Below are positions 35,220-44,833 of a DNA stretch of 64,000 nucleotides, in pieces; the first letter of the stretch is position 1; each line of letters starts with the position of its first letter. The stretch comes from Massilia sp. CF038 (lineage in GTDB: Bacteria; Pseudomonadota; Gammaproteobacteria; Burkholderiales; Burkholderiaceae_D), in contig NZ_FQWU01000001.1 in NCBI RefSeq assembly GCF_900129765.1, forward strand, positions 124,001 through 188,000, given 5' to 3'. The notes under the pieces were generated by a model. It made no database searches, was not told where the DNA came from, and saw only the letters and a program-made list of their open reading frames with translations. A program made the translations under genes and the position numbers.

Positions 35220-35636
35220 CCTGCTTTTTTAAGCACGGTTTAAGGATCGTCTAACGATCCTTGCGTAGCATTATTTCCGCACCAAATGTTGACGAATGCG
35301 ACGCAGTTGCCGCTTTGATTAGGGAATGTTTGGCAGCATGACAAGAGAGTGCTTGTCGACTTGTCCAGAGCTGTTGCGTCGCAAAATTTTTTCACCAGAT
35401 CTTGCTGTACCTTGGTTTTTTTTGACGGTATAGTCTCCTTATTCCTATTGCCTTCAAGCACTTTAGCGATGGCAATAAACCAAGTGCGGGCCAGCTTGCC
35501 CGCGCTGAGCAAGACCGTATAGCGGGCTGGACATGCGCCAAGTGTCAAACGCCGCTGACTCTGCCAGGCCCCATCCATGCCTGGCAGGCACTGCAGTTTG
35601 AAGATCGCCCGTTATCACTTATTCATAAAGCTCGAC
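35220..35636. other. Intergenic region with hairpin and promoter space upstream of the FtsH-like gene
   Basis: This 417-bp region holds no convincing gene. A perfect 8-bp stem AAGGATCG-TCTAA-CGATCCTT sits at 35242-35262, 23 bp after the MBL gene stop, and may mark its transcript end although no T-run follows. The remainder is moderately AT-rich and likely carries the promoter of the AAA protease gene. A short inverted repeat GCCAGGC...GCCTGGC at about 35564-35588 lies in the presumed leader. Confidence 0.5.
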
Positions 35637-37604
35637 ATGCCCAACCTCGCCAAACTCCAGATCGCTTTCCAGAACATTTACGTCCGCATTGCCGCCGCTT
35701 TGCTGATCGCCCTGACGATCGGCATGGCCGTGTATCTGGCGGACGTGCCGCAGGACGCCAGCCCCGTCGTGCACTCGCAGGACATTTCCAAAATCACCGC
35801 GCTGGCAGCGAGCAAGGACAAGCTCGACTACCTGCTGGTGGCCAAGCCGCTGTCGGAGTCGCCGCGCTACGTGTTCAAGTTCAAGGGCGCGCCCGAACTG
35901 CACGTGGTGAAAGTGCCAAGCACCTCGCATCTGAGCCTGGAGCGCGAAGTGCTGCTCAAGAATGCGATTCCGTATTCGATCGCCCGTGATGATTATCTCG
36001 CCTCGCACAAGGCCGTGCTGCTGGACGAAGGCCAGAACGCCACCACCGCCGAAGTGCTCAGCTTCCTCAAGCGCCATGCGCTCGACATTTTCCTGATTGG
36101 CTTGATCCTGTACGCAGTCAAGTTCGGCATTCCCGGCATGGGCATGAGCGCCAACGTGATCGCGCCCGACAAGCTCAAAGGCAGCATGGATGACCTGATC
36201 GGCATGGAGGACATCAAGCAGGAAGTGCTGCACCTGGAAGACATGATCCGCAACCGCAGCGAATACAAGTCGCACAATATTGACAAGCCGTTCAACGTGA
36301 TGCTGACCGGGCCTGCCGGTACCGGCAAGACCAAGCTGGTGGGCTACCTGGCCAAGAAGTTGAATGTGCCACTGATTCAAGCCTCCGGCTCGGCCCTGGA
36401 ATCGGGCTATGTGGGCGGCGGTTCCAAGGCGCTCAATGCGCTGTACCGCAAGGCCTGCGCACGCGGCAGCTGCATCATCTTCCTTGATGAAGCACAGACC
36501 CTGTTCATGCCACGCGGGCGCGGCGAAAAAAAATGGGAAGACGATACCGCCAACACCCTGCTTGGCCTGCTGGACGGCGTCAAGAGTGACAAGGGCCAGG
36601 GCGTGATCTGGGTGGTCGCTTCCAACTTCGACGATGCCTCGGTGGAGATGGACGAAGCCATGCTGCGCCGCTTCTCGGTCAAGATCAACTTCCGCCTGCC
36701 GAACAAGAGCGAGCGCGGCGAACTGCTCAAGAGCTTCCTGGGCCGCAAGAAAGCCGGTCTGGTGGACTGGAATAATCTGGACCTGGGCCAGGTCGCGGAA
36801 ATGACGGCCAACCTCAGCCCGGCGCTGCTGGAAACCGTGGTCGAACGTGCCTCCATGATTTCGATCCAGGAAAAAGCCATCATCAATACGGATCTGATGT
36901 TCCGCGCCTTCGAGCGCGCCACCCTGGGTCTGACCGACCGCGCCACCACCGCCGAAAAGCACAAGCAGCGCGAGCGCGTGGCGTTGCATGAACTGGGCCA
37001 CTTCTTCATGCAGATCGATCCTTACCTGCGCCAGGGCTGGTCGCTGGACCAGGTCAAGGAAAAGTCGCACCTGCTGAAAATCAGTACTGAGTCGGTGTCC
37101 AAGCTGGGCGCGCTGGGTTACGTGCTGCAGTCGGGCGATGACGTGTCGCTGCGCACGCTGGAAGAACTGGAGCAGGATGTGATCCAGCTGTACGGCGGCG
37201 TGGCGGCGGAAGAACTGTTCTATGGCGCGCGCGGCATTTCGGTGGGCAGCCAGAACGACATCGAAAAAGCCACCAAGATGCTCAACCTGATGGTCAACCG
37301 CCTGTCGATGTATTCGCGTTCGAAGATCGACTACACCCAGCTCAAGAACGAAGGCAGCGGCGAACGCACGATCCGCCAGGTCGAGGAAAAGTCCGATGAG
37401 CTCTACAGCTACACCCTGGGCGCGATTCGCGACTACAAGGATGTGATCGAATCGATCAAGGATACCTTGCTGGACCAGTACGTGCTGTCCAAGGACGCCG
37501 TGTTCGCGCTGCTGGAAGAGCGCCACGATTTGCTGATGGCGCACATCAGCGGGCCGCACCGCGCCAACCTGAAGCTGTGCACGGAGACGGCCATCGCCGT
37601 GTAA
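35637..37604 (+). CDS. Divergent FtsH-like AAA+ membrane metalloprotease
   Basis: A 655-residue FtsH-type protein. Two hydrophobic segments (about residues 15-35 and 149-166) flank a periplasmic region of about 110 residues. The AAA domain has Walker A GPAGTGKT (225-232) and Walker B IIFLDEAQ (280-287). The protease domain has the zinc site HELGH (451-455) and a downstream acidic ligand in SQNDIEKAT. The usual FtsH arginine-finger segment is altered to MDEAMLRRFSVKI, and Walker B has DEAQ rather than DEID. It is therefore a paralogue rather than the housekeeping ftsH. The start is the first ATG that places the membrane helix at the N-terminus. Confidence 0.85.
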   Translation: MPNLAKLQIAFQNIYVRIAAALLIALTIGMAVYLADVPQDASPVVHSQDISKITALAASKDKLDYLLVAKPLSESPRYVFKFKGAPELHVVKVPSTSHLSLEREVLLKNAIPYSIARDDYLASHKAVLLDEGQNATTAEVLSFLKRHALDIFLIGLILYAVKFGIPGMGMSANVIAPDKLKGSMDDLIGMEDIKQEVLHLEDMIRNRSEYKSHNIDKPFNVMLTGPAGTGKTKLVGYLAKKLNVPLIQASGSALESGYVGGGSKALNALYRKACARGSCIIFLDEAQTLFMPRGRGEKKWEDDTANTLLGLLDGVKSDKGQGVIWVVASNFDDASVEMDEAMLRRFSVKINFRLPNKSERGELLKSFLGRKKAGLVDWNNLDLGQVAEMTANLSPALLETVVERASMISIQEKAIINTDLMFRAFERATLGLTDRATTAEKHKQRERVALHELGHFFMQIDPYLRQGWSLDQVKEKSHLLKISTESVSKLGALGYVLQSGDDVSLRTLEELEQDVIQLYGGVAAEELFYGARGISVGSQNDIEKATKMLNLMVNRLSMYSRSKIDYTQLKNEGSGERTIRQVEEKSDELYSYTLGAIRDYKDVIESIKDTLLDQYVLSKDAVFALLEERHDLLMAHISGPHRANLKLCTETAIAV

Positions 37605-39281
37605 TCAGTGCGGCCGCAAGGCCGCGGTGATGTGGTCCGTCATGCTGCGCGCCAGTTCCTGCTCGCCCAGGAACACGGTGCCCAGATTGTCCTGGCGCAG
37701 CAGCTCGGCATCCTGTTCGCTGTGGGTGCGCACCAGCACCTTGATCGATGGATTGAGGATGCGCGCCGTTTCCACCATGGCCCGCACGTGAAAGGTGTCG
37801 GGCGTGGCGATCACCAGCAGCGCTGCATTGGCGATGTGGGCCTGAATCAGCACGGCCGGTTCGGCGGCATTGCCAGCCACCGCCGCAATATCACGCCGGC
37901 GCAGTTGGTCCACCAGCTCGCGATTCTGTTCCGCCACCACGAAGTAAATCCCTTTTTCGCTCAGCGCGTCGGCAATCATGCGGCCCACCCGGCCGTAACC
38001 GACCAGCACCACCTGGCCGCTCAAGCGCTCCTGCGGCATTGACATGGGCAGTTCGGCCAGCGGATCGGTGGAGCGGTCGCCGGCGGCGCGTTCGGCCAGC
38101 CATCCCTGCAGCGGCGCGACGGCCTTGAACAGCAGCGGATTGAGGGCAATCGAGATGATCGCCCCGGCCAGGATCAGGCTTTGTCCTTGCGCCGGCAGCA
38201 GGCCAAGCGACATGCCCATGGCCGCCAGGATGAACGAGAACTCGCCGATCTGGGCCAGGCTGGCCGATACCGTCAGCGCCGTATTGAGCGGGTAGCGCAG
38301 GGCCAGCACCAGCAGGAAGGCAGCCAGCGACTTGCCGAACATGACAATGGCCACCACCACCAGCACCCGCAGCGGGCTGTCAATGAGCACGGCAGGATCG
38401 AACAGCATGCCCACTGAAACGAAGAACAGGACCGAGAACGCGTCGCGCAGCGGCAGCGATTCTTCCGCCGCACGGTGGCTCAGGGGCGACTCGCGCAGCA
38501 CCATGCCGGCGAAGAAGGCACCCAGTGCGAACGAGACGCCAAACAGTGCCGACGAGCCGTAGGCGATGCCCACTGCGGCGGCAATCACGGCCAGCGTGAA
38601 CAGCTCGCGCGAGCCGGTTTTTGCCACGCGCCAGAGGAACCAGGGGAACAGCTTGCGTCCGACCAGCAGCATGAAGCCGATGAAGGCGGCCACCTGGCCC
38701 AGCGTGAGCGCAAGCGAAGTCCAGAAGCCATTGCTGCTGTCGCTGACGGTGCCGCCCAGGGGGCCGGCCAGCGCCGGCAGCATGACCAGCATCAGCACCG
38801 TGACCAGGTCTTCCACCACCAGCCAGCCCACGGCAATACGCCCGTTCAAGGAAGCGAGGGCGCCGCGGTCTTCCAGCGCGCGCAGCAGCACCACCGTGCT
38901 GGCCACGGACAGGGCCAGACCGAACACCAGGCCGGCCCCCATGCTCCAGCCCCACAGATACGACACGCCGATGCCCATCGCGGTGGCCACGCTGATCTGC
39001 AGCACGGCGCCGGGGAGGGCGATGGCGCGCACCTCGAGCAGGTCGTCCAGCGAAAAATGCAGGCCAACCCCGAACATGAGCAGCATCACGCCGATTTCCG
39101 CCAGTTGGCCCGCCAGTGCCACGTCGGCCACGAAGCCGGGGGTGGCGGGGCCAATCAGAATGCCGGCCACCAAGTAACCCACCAGCGCCGGCAGCTTGAA
39201 GCGCACGGCAATCATGCCGAACACCAGTCCAAACCCGAGGGCGGCCGCGATGGTTGTGATCAGGCTGAGATTGTGGTGCAT
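37605..39281 (-). CDS. CPA2-family monovalent cation/proton antiporter with RCK domain
   Basis: A 558-residue transporter of the Kef/YbaL type. Residues 1-385 form about twelve membrane helices of the Na+/H+ exchanger fold. The C-terminal part is a TrkA-N/RCK nucleotide-binding domain with GQVVLVGYGRVGRMIADAL followed by the acidic end of the Rossmann strand. It probably exchanges K+ or Na+ for H+ under control of bound NAD(H) or nucleotide. Its stop abuts the stop of the FtsH-like gene with no spacer (convergent). Confidence 0.93.
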   Translation of the reverse strand: MHHNLSLITTIAAALGFGLVFGMIAVRFKLPALVGYLVAGILIGPATPGFVADVALAGQLAEIGVMLLMFGVGLHFSLDDLLEVRAIALPGAVLQISVATAMGIGVSYLWGWSMGAGLVFGLALSVASTVVLLRALEDRGALASLNGRIAVGWLVVEDLVTVLMLVMLPALAGPLGGTVSDSSNGFWTSLALTLGQVAAFIGFMLLVGRKLFPWFLWRVAKTGSRELFTLAVIAAAVGIAYGSSALFGVSFALGAFFAGMVLRESPLSHRAAEESLPLRDAFSVLFFVSVGMLFDPAVLIDSPLRVLVVVAIVMFGKSLAAFLLVLALRYPLNTALTVSASLAQIGEFSFILAAMGMSLGLLPAQGQSLILAGAIISIALNPLLFKAVAPLQGWLAERAAGDRSTDPLAELPMSMPQERLSGQVVLVGYGRVGRMIADALSEKGIYFVVAEQNRELVDQLRRRDIAAVAGNAAEPAVLIQAHIANAALLVIATPDTFHVRAMVETARILNPSIKVLVRTHSEQDAELLRQDNLGTVFLGEQELARSMTDHITAALRPH

Positions 39282-39470
39282 GGGCGCGATTCTCCTTGAT
39301 GGTTCGTGATCCTAGTATAAGGCACTTGGCAAAGTTGCCAGAGAGTTGTCGAAATTCCTTACAGTCAAGTTGTGGACAATTTATAAGTCATTGATTCGGA
39401 TAAACATTTCCTATTGGCATGAATATTGCTTCTTATGTTAATACGATTAACTTCAACACCAGATTACCCT

Positions 39471-40055
39471 ATGATGATTTCGAAATTGTTCAAGACTTTG
39501 CTTGGCGCAGTACTGGCGGCCACCGTGTTTTCGGCTGGCGCAACCCCTGTAACGATGTCCCTGGCAGACGTGGATGGCCTGCAAAACGGCGGTACGATCG
39601 ATCAGCTGATCGACTCGCCAGTTGCTGGCGCCGGCGTGCTGACCTTTGACCTGGTTGGCCGTGTCAGCCTGGATGGCGAGGGCTGCTGCACTGACATCTT
39701 TACGCTGTGGATCAATGGCACCAAACTGTACTCCGGCACCTTCAATATGGGTGGTGGCGGTGCGAACGTGAATTACTTCATCGATCCGTCGGTCACCATC
39801 GTGTCGAGCGTATCGAAAGGCGACTACAGCGGCGGCCTGACCAAGTTCAGTGTTGCACACGCCCTGCTCGCCGGCACCAATACCTACAGCTTCGCTTACA
39901 CCGAACTGCAAGGCGCAGAAGATGAAGGCTGGGCCATCGCCAATGCCAACGTCAGCGTCAATGCCGGTTCGACCGCCGTGCCGGAACCAGGTTCGCTGGC
40001 GCTGCTGGGCCTGGGCCTGATGGGCTTTGCTGTGGCCCGCCGCCGCAAGAACTAA
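39471..40055 (+). CDS. PEP-CTERM sorting domain protein
   Basis: A 194-residue exported protein. A signal peptide covers about residues 1-23 (KLFKTLLGAVLAATVFSAGA). The C-terminus has the full PEP-CTERM signal: the VPEP motif, a hydrophobic stretch LALLGLGLMGFAVA and the basic tail RRRKN. Proteins of this type are processed by an exosortase and end up at the cell surface or in biofilm matrix. The middle part is Gly/Val/Thr-rich, beta-strand-like and contains a CC pair. Two adjacent ATG codons are possible starts. No exosortase gene is in the window. A terminator follows. Confidence 0.92.
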   Translation: MMISKLFKTLLGAVLAATVFSAGATPVTMSLADVDGLQNGGTIDQLIDSPVAGAGVLTFDLVGRVSLDGEGCCTDIFTLWINGTKLYSGTFNMGGGGANVNYFIDPSVTIVSSVSKGDYSGGLTKFSVAHALLAGTNTYSFAYTELQGAEDEGWAIANANVSVNAGSTAVPEPGSLALLGLGLMGFAVARRRKN

Positions 40056-40080
40056 GATTGCCGGCCTGGCCGGTGATGGA

Positions 40081-40109
40081 AAAAAACCGCTGCTTGCAGC
40101 GGTTTTTTT
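40081..40109. terminator. Bidirectional intrinsic terminator
   Basis: AAAAAACCGCTG-CTTG-CAGCGGTTTTTTT forms a GC stem with T-runs in both directions. It lies between the convergent PEP-CTERM and TetR genes and should end both transcripts. Confidence 0.92.
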
Positions 40110-40125
40110 ATTTCGGCGATCATGC

Positions 40126-40761
40126 TTACGGTGCGGTGGCCAGGACCTCAAGCGCCTTGCGCATCGAGGCGCGCACGGCCAGAAACTGCGCGCGCCGCTC
40201 GCTTTTATTCAAGCGGAACAGCATCAAGCCTTCCACCTGCGCCACCATCAGAATGGCGCGCTGCATGGTTTCCTCGTCGCCCAGTGTCGGGTTCAGGCTG
40301 CGGATCATGTTGAAAATCGTCTTGCGCTCGCGCGCGAGCATCATGTCCATCAGACCCGAGGCGAAGTCATTGCGCGAAGCGAGCGCCCACAGTTCGAAGA
40401 AAATGGCGTGCGTGACCGGGTCGGTGATCTCGTCCAAAAACATGTCGCAGGTCGACAAAAAGCGCTCGAGCGGCGACGCGTCCTGCATCGCAGCGGCAAT
40501 CGCGTCCATTTTGTGCTGGAACAGGTCCATGGTGTAGAGCAGTACCGCCTCCAGCAGAGCGTCCTTGCTTTGATAGTAGTGCTGGACATTCGACAGGCTG
40601 ATGCCCACGTCGGCAGCCACGCGCCGCATCGACAACCCCGCGTAGCCCTCCGCCGCCAGCAAGGCGCGGGCAGCGTGCAAAATGGCTTGCGCCCGTCCCA
40701 ATCCTTTTTCGGTGGTGGACGAGGCTTTGTGGCGCAGCGGGTCGGCGGTGGTGGCATGCAT
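40126..40761 (-). CDS. TetR-family transcriptional regulator
   Basis: A 211-residue repressor-type protein. The N-terminal helix-turn-helix is in ILHAARALLAAEGYAGLSMRRVAADVGISLSNVQHYYQSKDALLEAVL (residues 27-74). The C-terminal ligand-binding domain is variable. It is divergent from a three-gene acyl-CoA catabolic operon, and a perfect TAGGTC-N4-GACCTA palindrome sits in the intergenic promoter. An acyl-CoA-responsive repressor of that operon is the natural inference; the ligand is not known. Confidence 0.92.
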   Translation of the reverse strand: MHATTADPLRHKASSTTEKGLGRAQAILHAARALLAAEGYAGLSMRRVAADVGISLSNVQHYYQSKDALLEAVLLYTMDLFQHKMDAIAAAMQDASPLERFLSTCDMFLDEITDPVTHAIFFELWALASRNDFASGLMDMMLARERKTIFNMIRSLNPTLGDEETMQRAILMVAQVEGLMLFRLNKSERRAQFLAVRASMRKALEVLATAP

Positions 40762-40783
40762 GGGCGCGATTATCGCATGGCAC

Positions 40784-40836
40784 TTTAAAAAATAGTACGA
40801 CTGACCTATAATCGGCCCATTAGGTCGTTTGACCTA
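40784..40836 (+). promoter_or_regulatory. Candidate promoter and TetR operator of the acyl-CoA operon
   Basis: A TATAAT -10 element at 40807-40812 follows a weak TTTAAA -35 at 17-bp spacing. Over and just after it are three half-sites: GACCTA (40803-40808), TAGGTC (40821-40826) and GACCTA (40831-40836). The last two form a perfect palindrome with a 4-bp centre. A repressor bound there would cover the -10 and start site. Confidence 0.65.
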
Positions 40837-40876
40837 CTTTGACACTTTACACTGCAGAATCCTTCAGGAGTCGACG

Positions 40877-42061
40877 ATGAGCCGCAAAGTCTTTGTCACC
40901 GGCGTGGGCATGATCCCGTTCGCCAAGCCGGGCGCCAGTGCGCCCTACGATGCCATGGGCGCGCTGGCTGCCCGCGCTGCGCTGGATGACGCGGGCATCG
41001 CCTACGACGACGTCGAGCAGGCCTACGCTGGCTACGTCTACGGCGACTCGACCAGCGGCCAGAAGGCGCTGTACCAGGTCGGCCTGTCGGGGATCCCGAT
41101 TTTCAACGTCAACAACAACTGCTCCACCGGCTCGACGGCGCTGTTCCTGGCGCGCCAGGCGGTGGCCAGCGGCGCGGCCGACTGCGTGCTGGTGCTGGGC
41201 TTCGAGCAAATGAGTCCGGGCGCACTGGGCGCCGTGTTCAACGACCGTCCCAGCCCGTTCGATCCGTTTGATGCCGTCACCGACAAACTGGTCGGCATGC
41301 CTGAAATTCCGCTGGCGCTGCGCTACTTTGGCGGCGCCGGTCTGGCGCACATGAAAAAATACGGCACCCCGTTTGACGCCTTCGCCAAAATTCGCGCCAA
41401 GGCCAGCCGCCACGCGGCGAACAATCCGCTGGCGCTGTTTCGCAAGGAAGTGAGCACCCAGGACGTGCTGGACGCGCCCATGATCTGGCCTGGCGTGATG
41501 ACGCGCCTGATGGCATGCCCGCCCACCTGCGGCGCGGCCGCTGCGGTGCTGGTATCGGAGGCATTCGCCAACAAGCATGGCCTGAAGGCCGATGTGTTCA
41601 TCGCCGGCCAGGCCATGACGACCGACCGCCACAGCACCTTCGATTCGGACGACATGATGCGCGTGGTGGGTTACGACATGAGCCGCGCTGCCGCAGCCCA
41701 GGTCTACGAGCAGGCCGGCATCGGTCCCGACCAGCTTGACGTGGTGGAGCTGCACGACTGCTTCGCCCACAATGAACTGATCACCTACGAGGCGCTGGGC
41801 CTGTGCCCGGAAGGCGGGGCTGACAAATTCATCAGCGATGGCGACAACACCTACGGCGGCAAAGTAGTCACCAATCCGTCGGGCGGCCTGCTCTCGAAGG
41901 GCCATCCGCTGGGCGCGACCGGCCTGGCGCAATGCTATGAATTGACGCACCAGCTGCGCGCCAGCGCCGGCGCGCGCCAGGTGGCGGGCGCGCGCGTGGC
42001 GCTGCAGCACAACCTGGGCCTGGGCGGCGCCTGCGTGGTCACCATGTACCAGGCGGCTTGA
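40877..42061 (+). CDS. SCP-x-type thiolase / lipid-transfer acetyl-CoA acetyltransferase
   Basis: A 394-residue thiolase-superfamily protein of the sterol-carrier-protein-x branch. The nucleophilic cysteine is in NVNNNCSTGSTALF (Cys82). The family motifs ELHDCFAHNELI and GGLLSKGHPLGATGLAQ carry the remaining catalytic histidine and cysteine. AGGAG lies 6 bp before the ATG. It would cleave 3-ketoacyl-CoA, perhaps 2-methyl-branched, as the last step of a beta-oxidation cycle. It is the first gene of an operon with an acyl-CoA dehydrogenase and an AMACR-type protein. Confidence 0.92.
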   Translation: MSRKVFVTGVGMIPFAKPGASAPYDAMGALAARAALDDAGIAYDDVEQAYAGYVYGDSTSGQKALYQVGLSGIPIFNVNNNCSTGSTALFLARQAVASGAADCVLVLGFEQMSPGALGAVFNDRPSPFDPFDAVTDKLVGMPEIPLALRYFGGAGLAHMKKYGTPFDAFAKIRAKASRHAANNPLALFRKEVSTQDVLDAPMIWPGVMTRLMACPPTCGAAAAVLVSEAFANKHGLKADVFIAGQAMTTDRHSTFDSDDMMRVVGYDMSRAAAAQVYEQAGIGPDQLDVVELHDCFAHNELITYEALGLCPEGGADKFISDGDNTYGGKVVTNPSGGLLSKGHPLGATGLAQCYELTHQLRASAGARQVAGARVALQHNLGLGGACVVTMYQAA

Positions 42062-42063
42062 AC

Positions 42064-43227
42064 ATGGCCGCGCTGATGAACGTGACAGGCAAGGCGTCGT
42101 CCTGGATGACGCCCGAGCTGGAAGACTTGCGCGACGCCGTGCGCCGCTTTGTTGACAGCGAAATCGTGCCCAATCAGGAGCGCTGGCGCAAGCAGCAGCA
42201 TGTCGACCGCGCCTTGTGGCACAAGGGTGGCGAGATGGGCATCCTGTGCGCCGATATTCCGGAACAGTACGGCGGCTCGGGCGGCACCTTCGCGCACCAG
42301 TCGGTGGTGTTCGAAGAACTTGGCTACGCTGGCGACATGGCCTTTGGCATCCACGTGCATGCCATCGTCGCCCACTACATTCTGAACCAGGGTACCGAAG
42401 CGCAAAAGCAGACCTATTTGCCGCGCCTGGCCAACGGCGACATGATTGCCGCCATCGCCATGTCCGAACCGGGCGCCGGCTCGGACCTGAAAGGCATCCG
42501 CACCACCGCCGTGCGCGGCCCGGACGGCTATCAGGTCAACGGCTCCAAGACTTTCATCTCGAACGGTTATCTGGCTGACCTGATTGCCGTCGTGGTCAAG
42601 ACCGATCCACAGGCCGGCGCCAAGGGTGTATCGCTGCTGCTGCTTGAAACGAAGGACAATCCGGGTTTCCGTGTTGGCCGCATTCTGGAAAAGGTGGGGC
42701 AAAAGGGGCAGGATACCTGCGAGCTGTTCTTCGACAATGCGCACGTGCCGTTCGAGAATGTGCTCGGTGGCGTCGAAGGCCAGGGCTTTGCCCAGCTCAT
42801 GACCGAACTGCCGTACGAGCGCACGATTCTGGGTGTGTCCGGCGTGGCAGCGATCGAGCGTGCGCTGCAGCTGACGGTCGAGCACACGCGCGAGCGCAAG
42901 GCATTTGGCCAGACCCTGATGGACATGCAGAATACGCGCTTCGTGCTGGCCGAAATCAAGACCGAGGCGACCATCGCGCGCATCTTCATCGACCGCTGCA
43001 TCGAAGACACCATCGCCGGCGATATGGACACGGTGCGCGCCTCCATGGCCAAGTACTGGATCTCGGATCTGCAGTGCAAAGTGATCGACCAGTGCGTGCA
43101 GCTGTTTGGCGGCTACGGCTATATGCTGGAATACCCGATCGCGCAGATGTATGTGGACGCGCGGGTGCAGCGCATTTATGGCGGTGCCAACGAAATCATG
43201 AAAGAAATCATCGCCCGCTCACTGTAA
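42064..43227 (+). CDS. Acyl-CoA dehydrogenase
   Basis: A 387-residue flavoprotein that introduces the first double bond in acyl-CoA oxidation. Domains run as N-terminal helical (about 10-125), beta barrel ([20 protein letters not shown] near 135) and C-terminal helical with FAD contacts ([42 protein letters not shown]). The ATG lies two bases after the thiolase stop. The substrate range is not predictable, but operon partners suggest branched or unusual acyl chains. Confidence 0.94.
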   Translation: MAALMNVTGKASSWMTPELEDLRDAVRRFVDSEIVPNQERWRKQQHVDRALWHKGGEMGILCADIPEQYGGSGGTFAHQSVVFEELGYAGDMAFGIHVHAIVAHYILNQGTEAQKQTYLPRLANGDMIAAIAMSEPGAGSDLKGIRTTAVRGPDGYQVNGSKTFISNGYLADLIAVVVKTDPQAGAKGVSLLLLETKDNPGFRVGRILEKVGQKGQDTCELFFDNAHVPFENVLGGVEGQGFAQLMTELPYERTILGVSGVAAIERALQLTVEHTRERKAFGQTLMDMQNTRFVLAEIKTEATIARIFIDRCIEDTIAGDMDTVRASMAKYWISDLQCKVIDQCVQLFGGYGYMLEYPIAQMYVDARVQRIYGGANEIMKEIIARSL

Positions 43228-43238
43228 GGAAAACCGTT

Positions 43239-44390
43239 ATGGCAGGACCGCTTGCAGGTGTACGTGTGATCGAAATGGTAGGCCTGGGCCCGTGCCCGTT
43301 CGCAGCCATGATGCTGGCCGATATGGGCGCGGAGGTGATCCGGATTGACCGGAAGCCAGTGGCGGGCGCGCCCAATCCCTTTCCCATGCTGGGCACTAAA
43401 TTTGACGTGATGGCGCGCGGGCGCCGTTCGCTCGCGCTGGACCTGAAGCAGGCGGCCGGGCGCGAGGTGGTCCTCAAGCTGGCCGAACAGGCTGACATTC
43501 TGATCGAAGGCTTTCGTCCTGGCGTGATGGAGCGCCTGGGTCTGGGGCCGCAGCAGTGCCAGGCGCGCAACCCCGCGCTGGTGTACGGCCGGGTGACAGG
43601 ATGGGGCCAGGACGGGCCGCTGGCGCAGGCAGCCGGCCACGATATCAATTACATCGCCTTGAGCGGCATGCTGCATGCGATGGGACGGGCCGACGGTCCG
43701 CCTGCGCCGCCACTGAATCTGGTGGGCGACTTTGGCGGCGGCGCCATGATGCTAGCGTTTGGCGTGGTGTGCGCGGTACTGGAGGCAAAAAAGTCAGGCC
43801 TGGGCCAGGTGGTGGACGCCGCCATGACGGACGGCAGTGCACTGCTGGGCGCCATGATGTACGGGTTTCGCGCCTACGGCAGCTGGACCGACGCACGCGA
43901 AGCGAACCTGCTGGACGGTGGCGCCCACTTCTACGATACCTATGCCTGCGCTGACGGCAAGTTCATCTCGGTGGGCGCGATCGAACCGCAGTTCTATGCG
44001 CTGCTGCTCAAGCTGGCGCAGATCGACGATCCTGCCTTCGACGCGCAGATGGATCCGCGCCACTGGCCGGCGTTGAGCGCCAAGCTGGCGGCGCTGTTCC
44101 TGACCCGCAGCCGCGACGCCTGGTGCACGCTGCTGGAAGGGACCGACGTCTGTTTTGCGCCCGTGCTGGACATGGCCGAAGCGCCACAGCATCCGCACAA
44201 TGCAGCGCGCGCCACCTTTATCGATATCGATGGGGTGACCCAGCCGGCACCGGCGCCGCGCTTTAGCCGCAGCGTCCCGCAGCCAGGCATTGCACCGGCT
44301 GCGCCGGGTCAGCATACCGCGCAAGTGCTGGCCGACTGGGGCTGGACGCCGCACGAAATCGAGGCGCTGGCGCAGCAAGGGATAATCTAG
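43239..44390 (+). CDS. CaiB/BaiF CoA-transferase family protein, alpha-methylacyl-CoA racemase type
   Basis: A 383-residue family III CoA-transferase-fold protein closest in motif to alpha-methylacyl-CoA racemase. The N-terminus [32 protein letters not shown] is typical, and [18 protein letters not shown] holds the racemase catalytic histidine region. AAGGA precedes the ATG and the gene starts 11 bp after the dehydrogenase stop. Epimerising 2-methylacyl-CoA would make branched substrates accessible to the dehydrogenase and thiolase of the same operon. Confidence 0.9.
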   Translation: MAGPLAGVRVIEMVGLGPCPFAAMMLADMGAEVIRIDRKPVAGAPNPFPMLGTKFDVMARGRRSLALDLKQAAGREVVLKLAEQADILIEGFRPGVMERLGLGPQQCQARNPALVYGRVTGWGQDGPLAQAAGHDINYIALSGMLHAMGRADGPPAPPLNLVGDFGGGAMMLAFGVVCAVLEAKKSGLGQVVDAAMTDGSALLGAMMYGFRAYGSWTDAREANLLDGGAHFYDTYACADGKFISVGAIEPQFYALLLKLAQIDDPAFDAQMDPRHWPALSAKLAALFLTRSRDAWCTLLEGTDVCFAPVLDMAEAPQHPHNAARATFIDIDGVTQPAPAPRFSRSVPQPGIAPAAPGQHTAQVLADWGWTPHEIEALAQQGII

Positions 44391-44404
44391 GCGCATGGTG
44401 TACC

Positions 44405-44758
44405 ATGGCCTTGTCAACAACCCGCCCAGGACTCGCCGTGGACAATTCCTTGACCGAAGGACTACTCGCTTCGCTTGAGATTACGCAGGTGCCGGGACGC
44501 GACCTGTTTGTGATCGCCAAATATCTGGTGCCGACCAATGCCTATCTGGCGCAGGGCTGCCTGGTGGCGGCCGGCATTCCGGCCGTCGTCGCCGACGCCA
44601 ATCACGCCCAGGCCGATCAACTGATTTTGCCCGCCATGGGTGGCGTGCGAGTACTGGTGCCTGAAGCACACATCGCGCAGTCGCGCGCGGTGCTTGAAGC
44701 GCTTGCACGTGGCGAATTTGAAATCGATGAAGATGCCGATGTAGGAACGCCGGAGTAA
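44405..44758 (+). CDS. DUF2007 family protein
   Basis: A protein of up to 117 residues. Residues about 35-105 match the DUF2007 (putative signal-transducing) pattern: VIAKYLVPTNAYLAQGCLVAAGIPAVVADAN followed by GVRVLVPEAHIAQSRAVLEAL. An in-frame GTG 11 codons in is an alternative start. It follows the racemase gene by 14 bp and may be co-transcribed, though the family has no known tie to acyl-CoA metabolism. Function unknown. A terminator follows. Confidence 0.8.
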   Translation: MALSTTRPGLAVDNSLTEGLLASLEITQVPGRDLFVIAKYLVPTNAYLAQGCLVAAGIPAVVADANHAQADQLILPAMGGVRVLVPEAHIAQSRAVLEALARGEFEIDEDADVGTPE

Positions 44759-44789
44759 GCCGTTCGCGTACGGTCTGCAGCCACCATGA

Positions 44790-44819
44790 AAAACGCCCCG
44801 CATCGACGGGGCGTTTTTA
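44790..44819. terminator. Bidirectional intrinsic terminator
   Basis: AAAAACGCCCC and GGGGCGTTTTT arms with an 8-nt loop, lying between the DUF2007 gene and a convergent small secreted-protein gene. It should work in both directions. Confidence 0.92.
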
Positions 44820-44833
44820 CATGCAAGGCCAGC

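Noticed and set aside
35619-37559. 646-residue open frame opposite the FtsH-like gene
   Set aside because: Antisense shadow; the plus strand has intact Walker and HExxH motifs.
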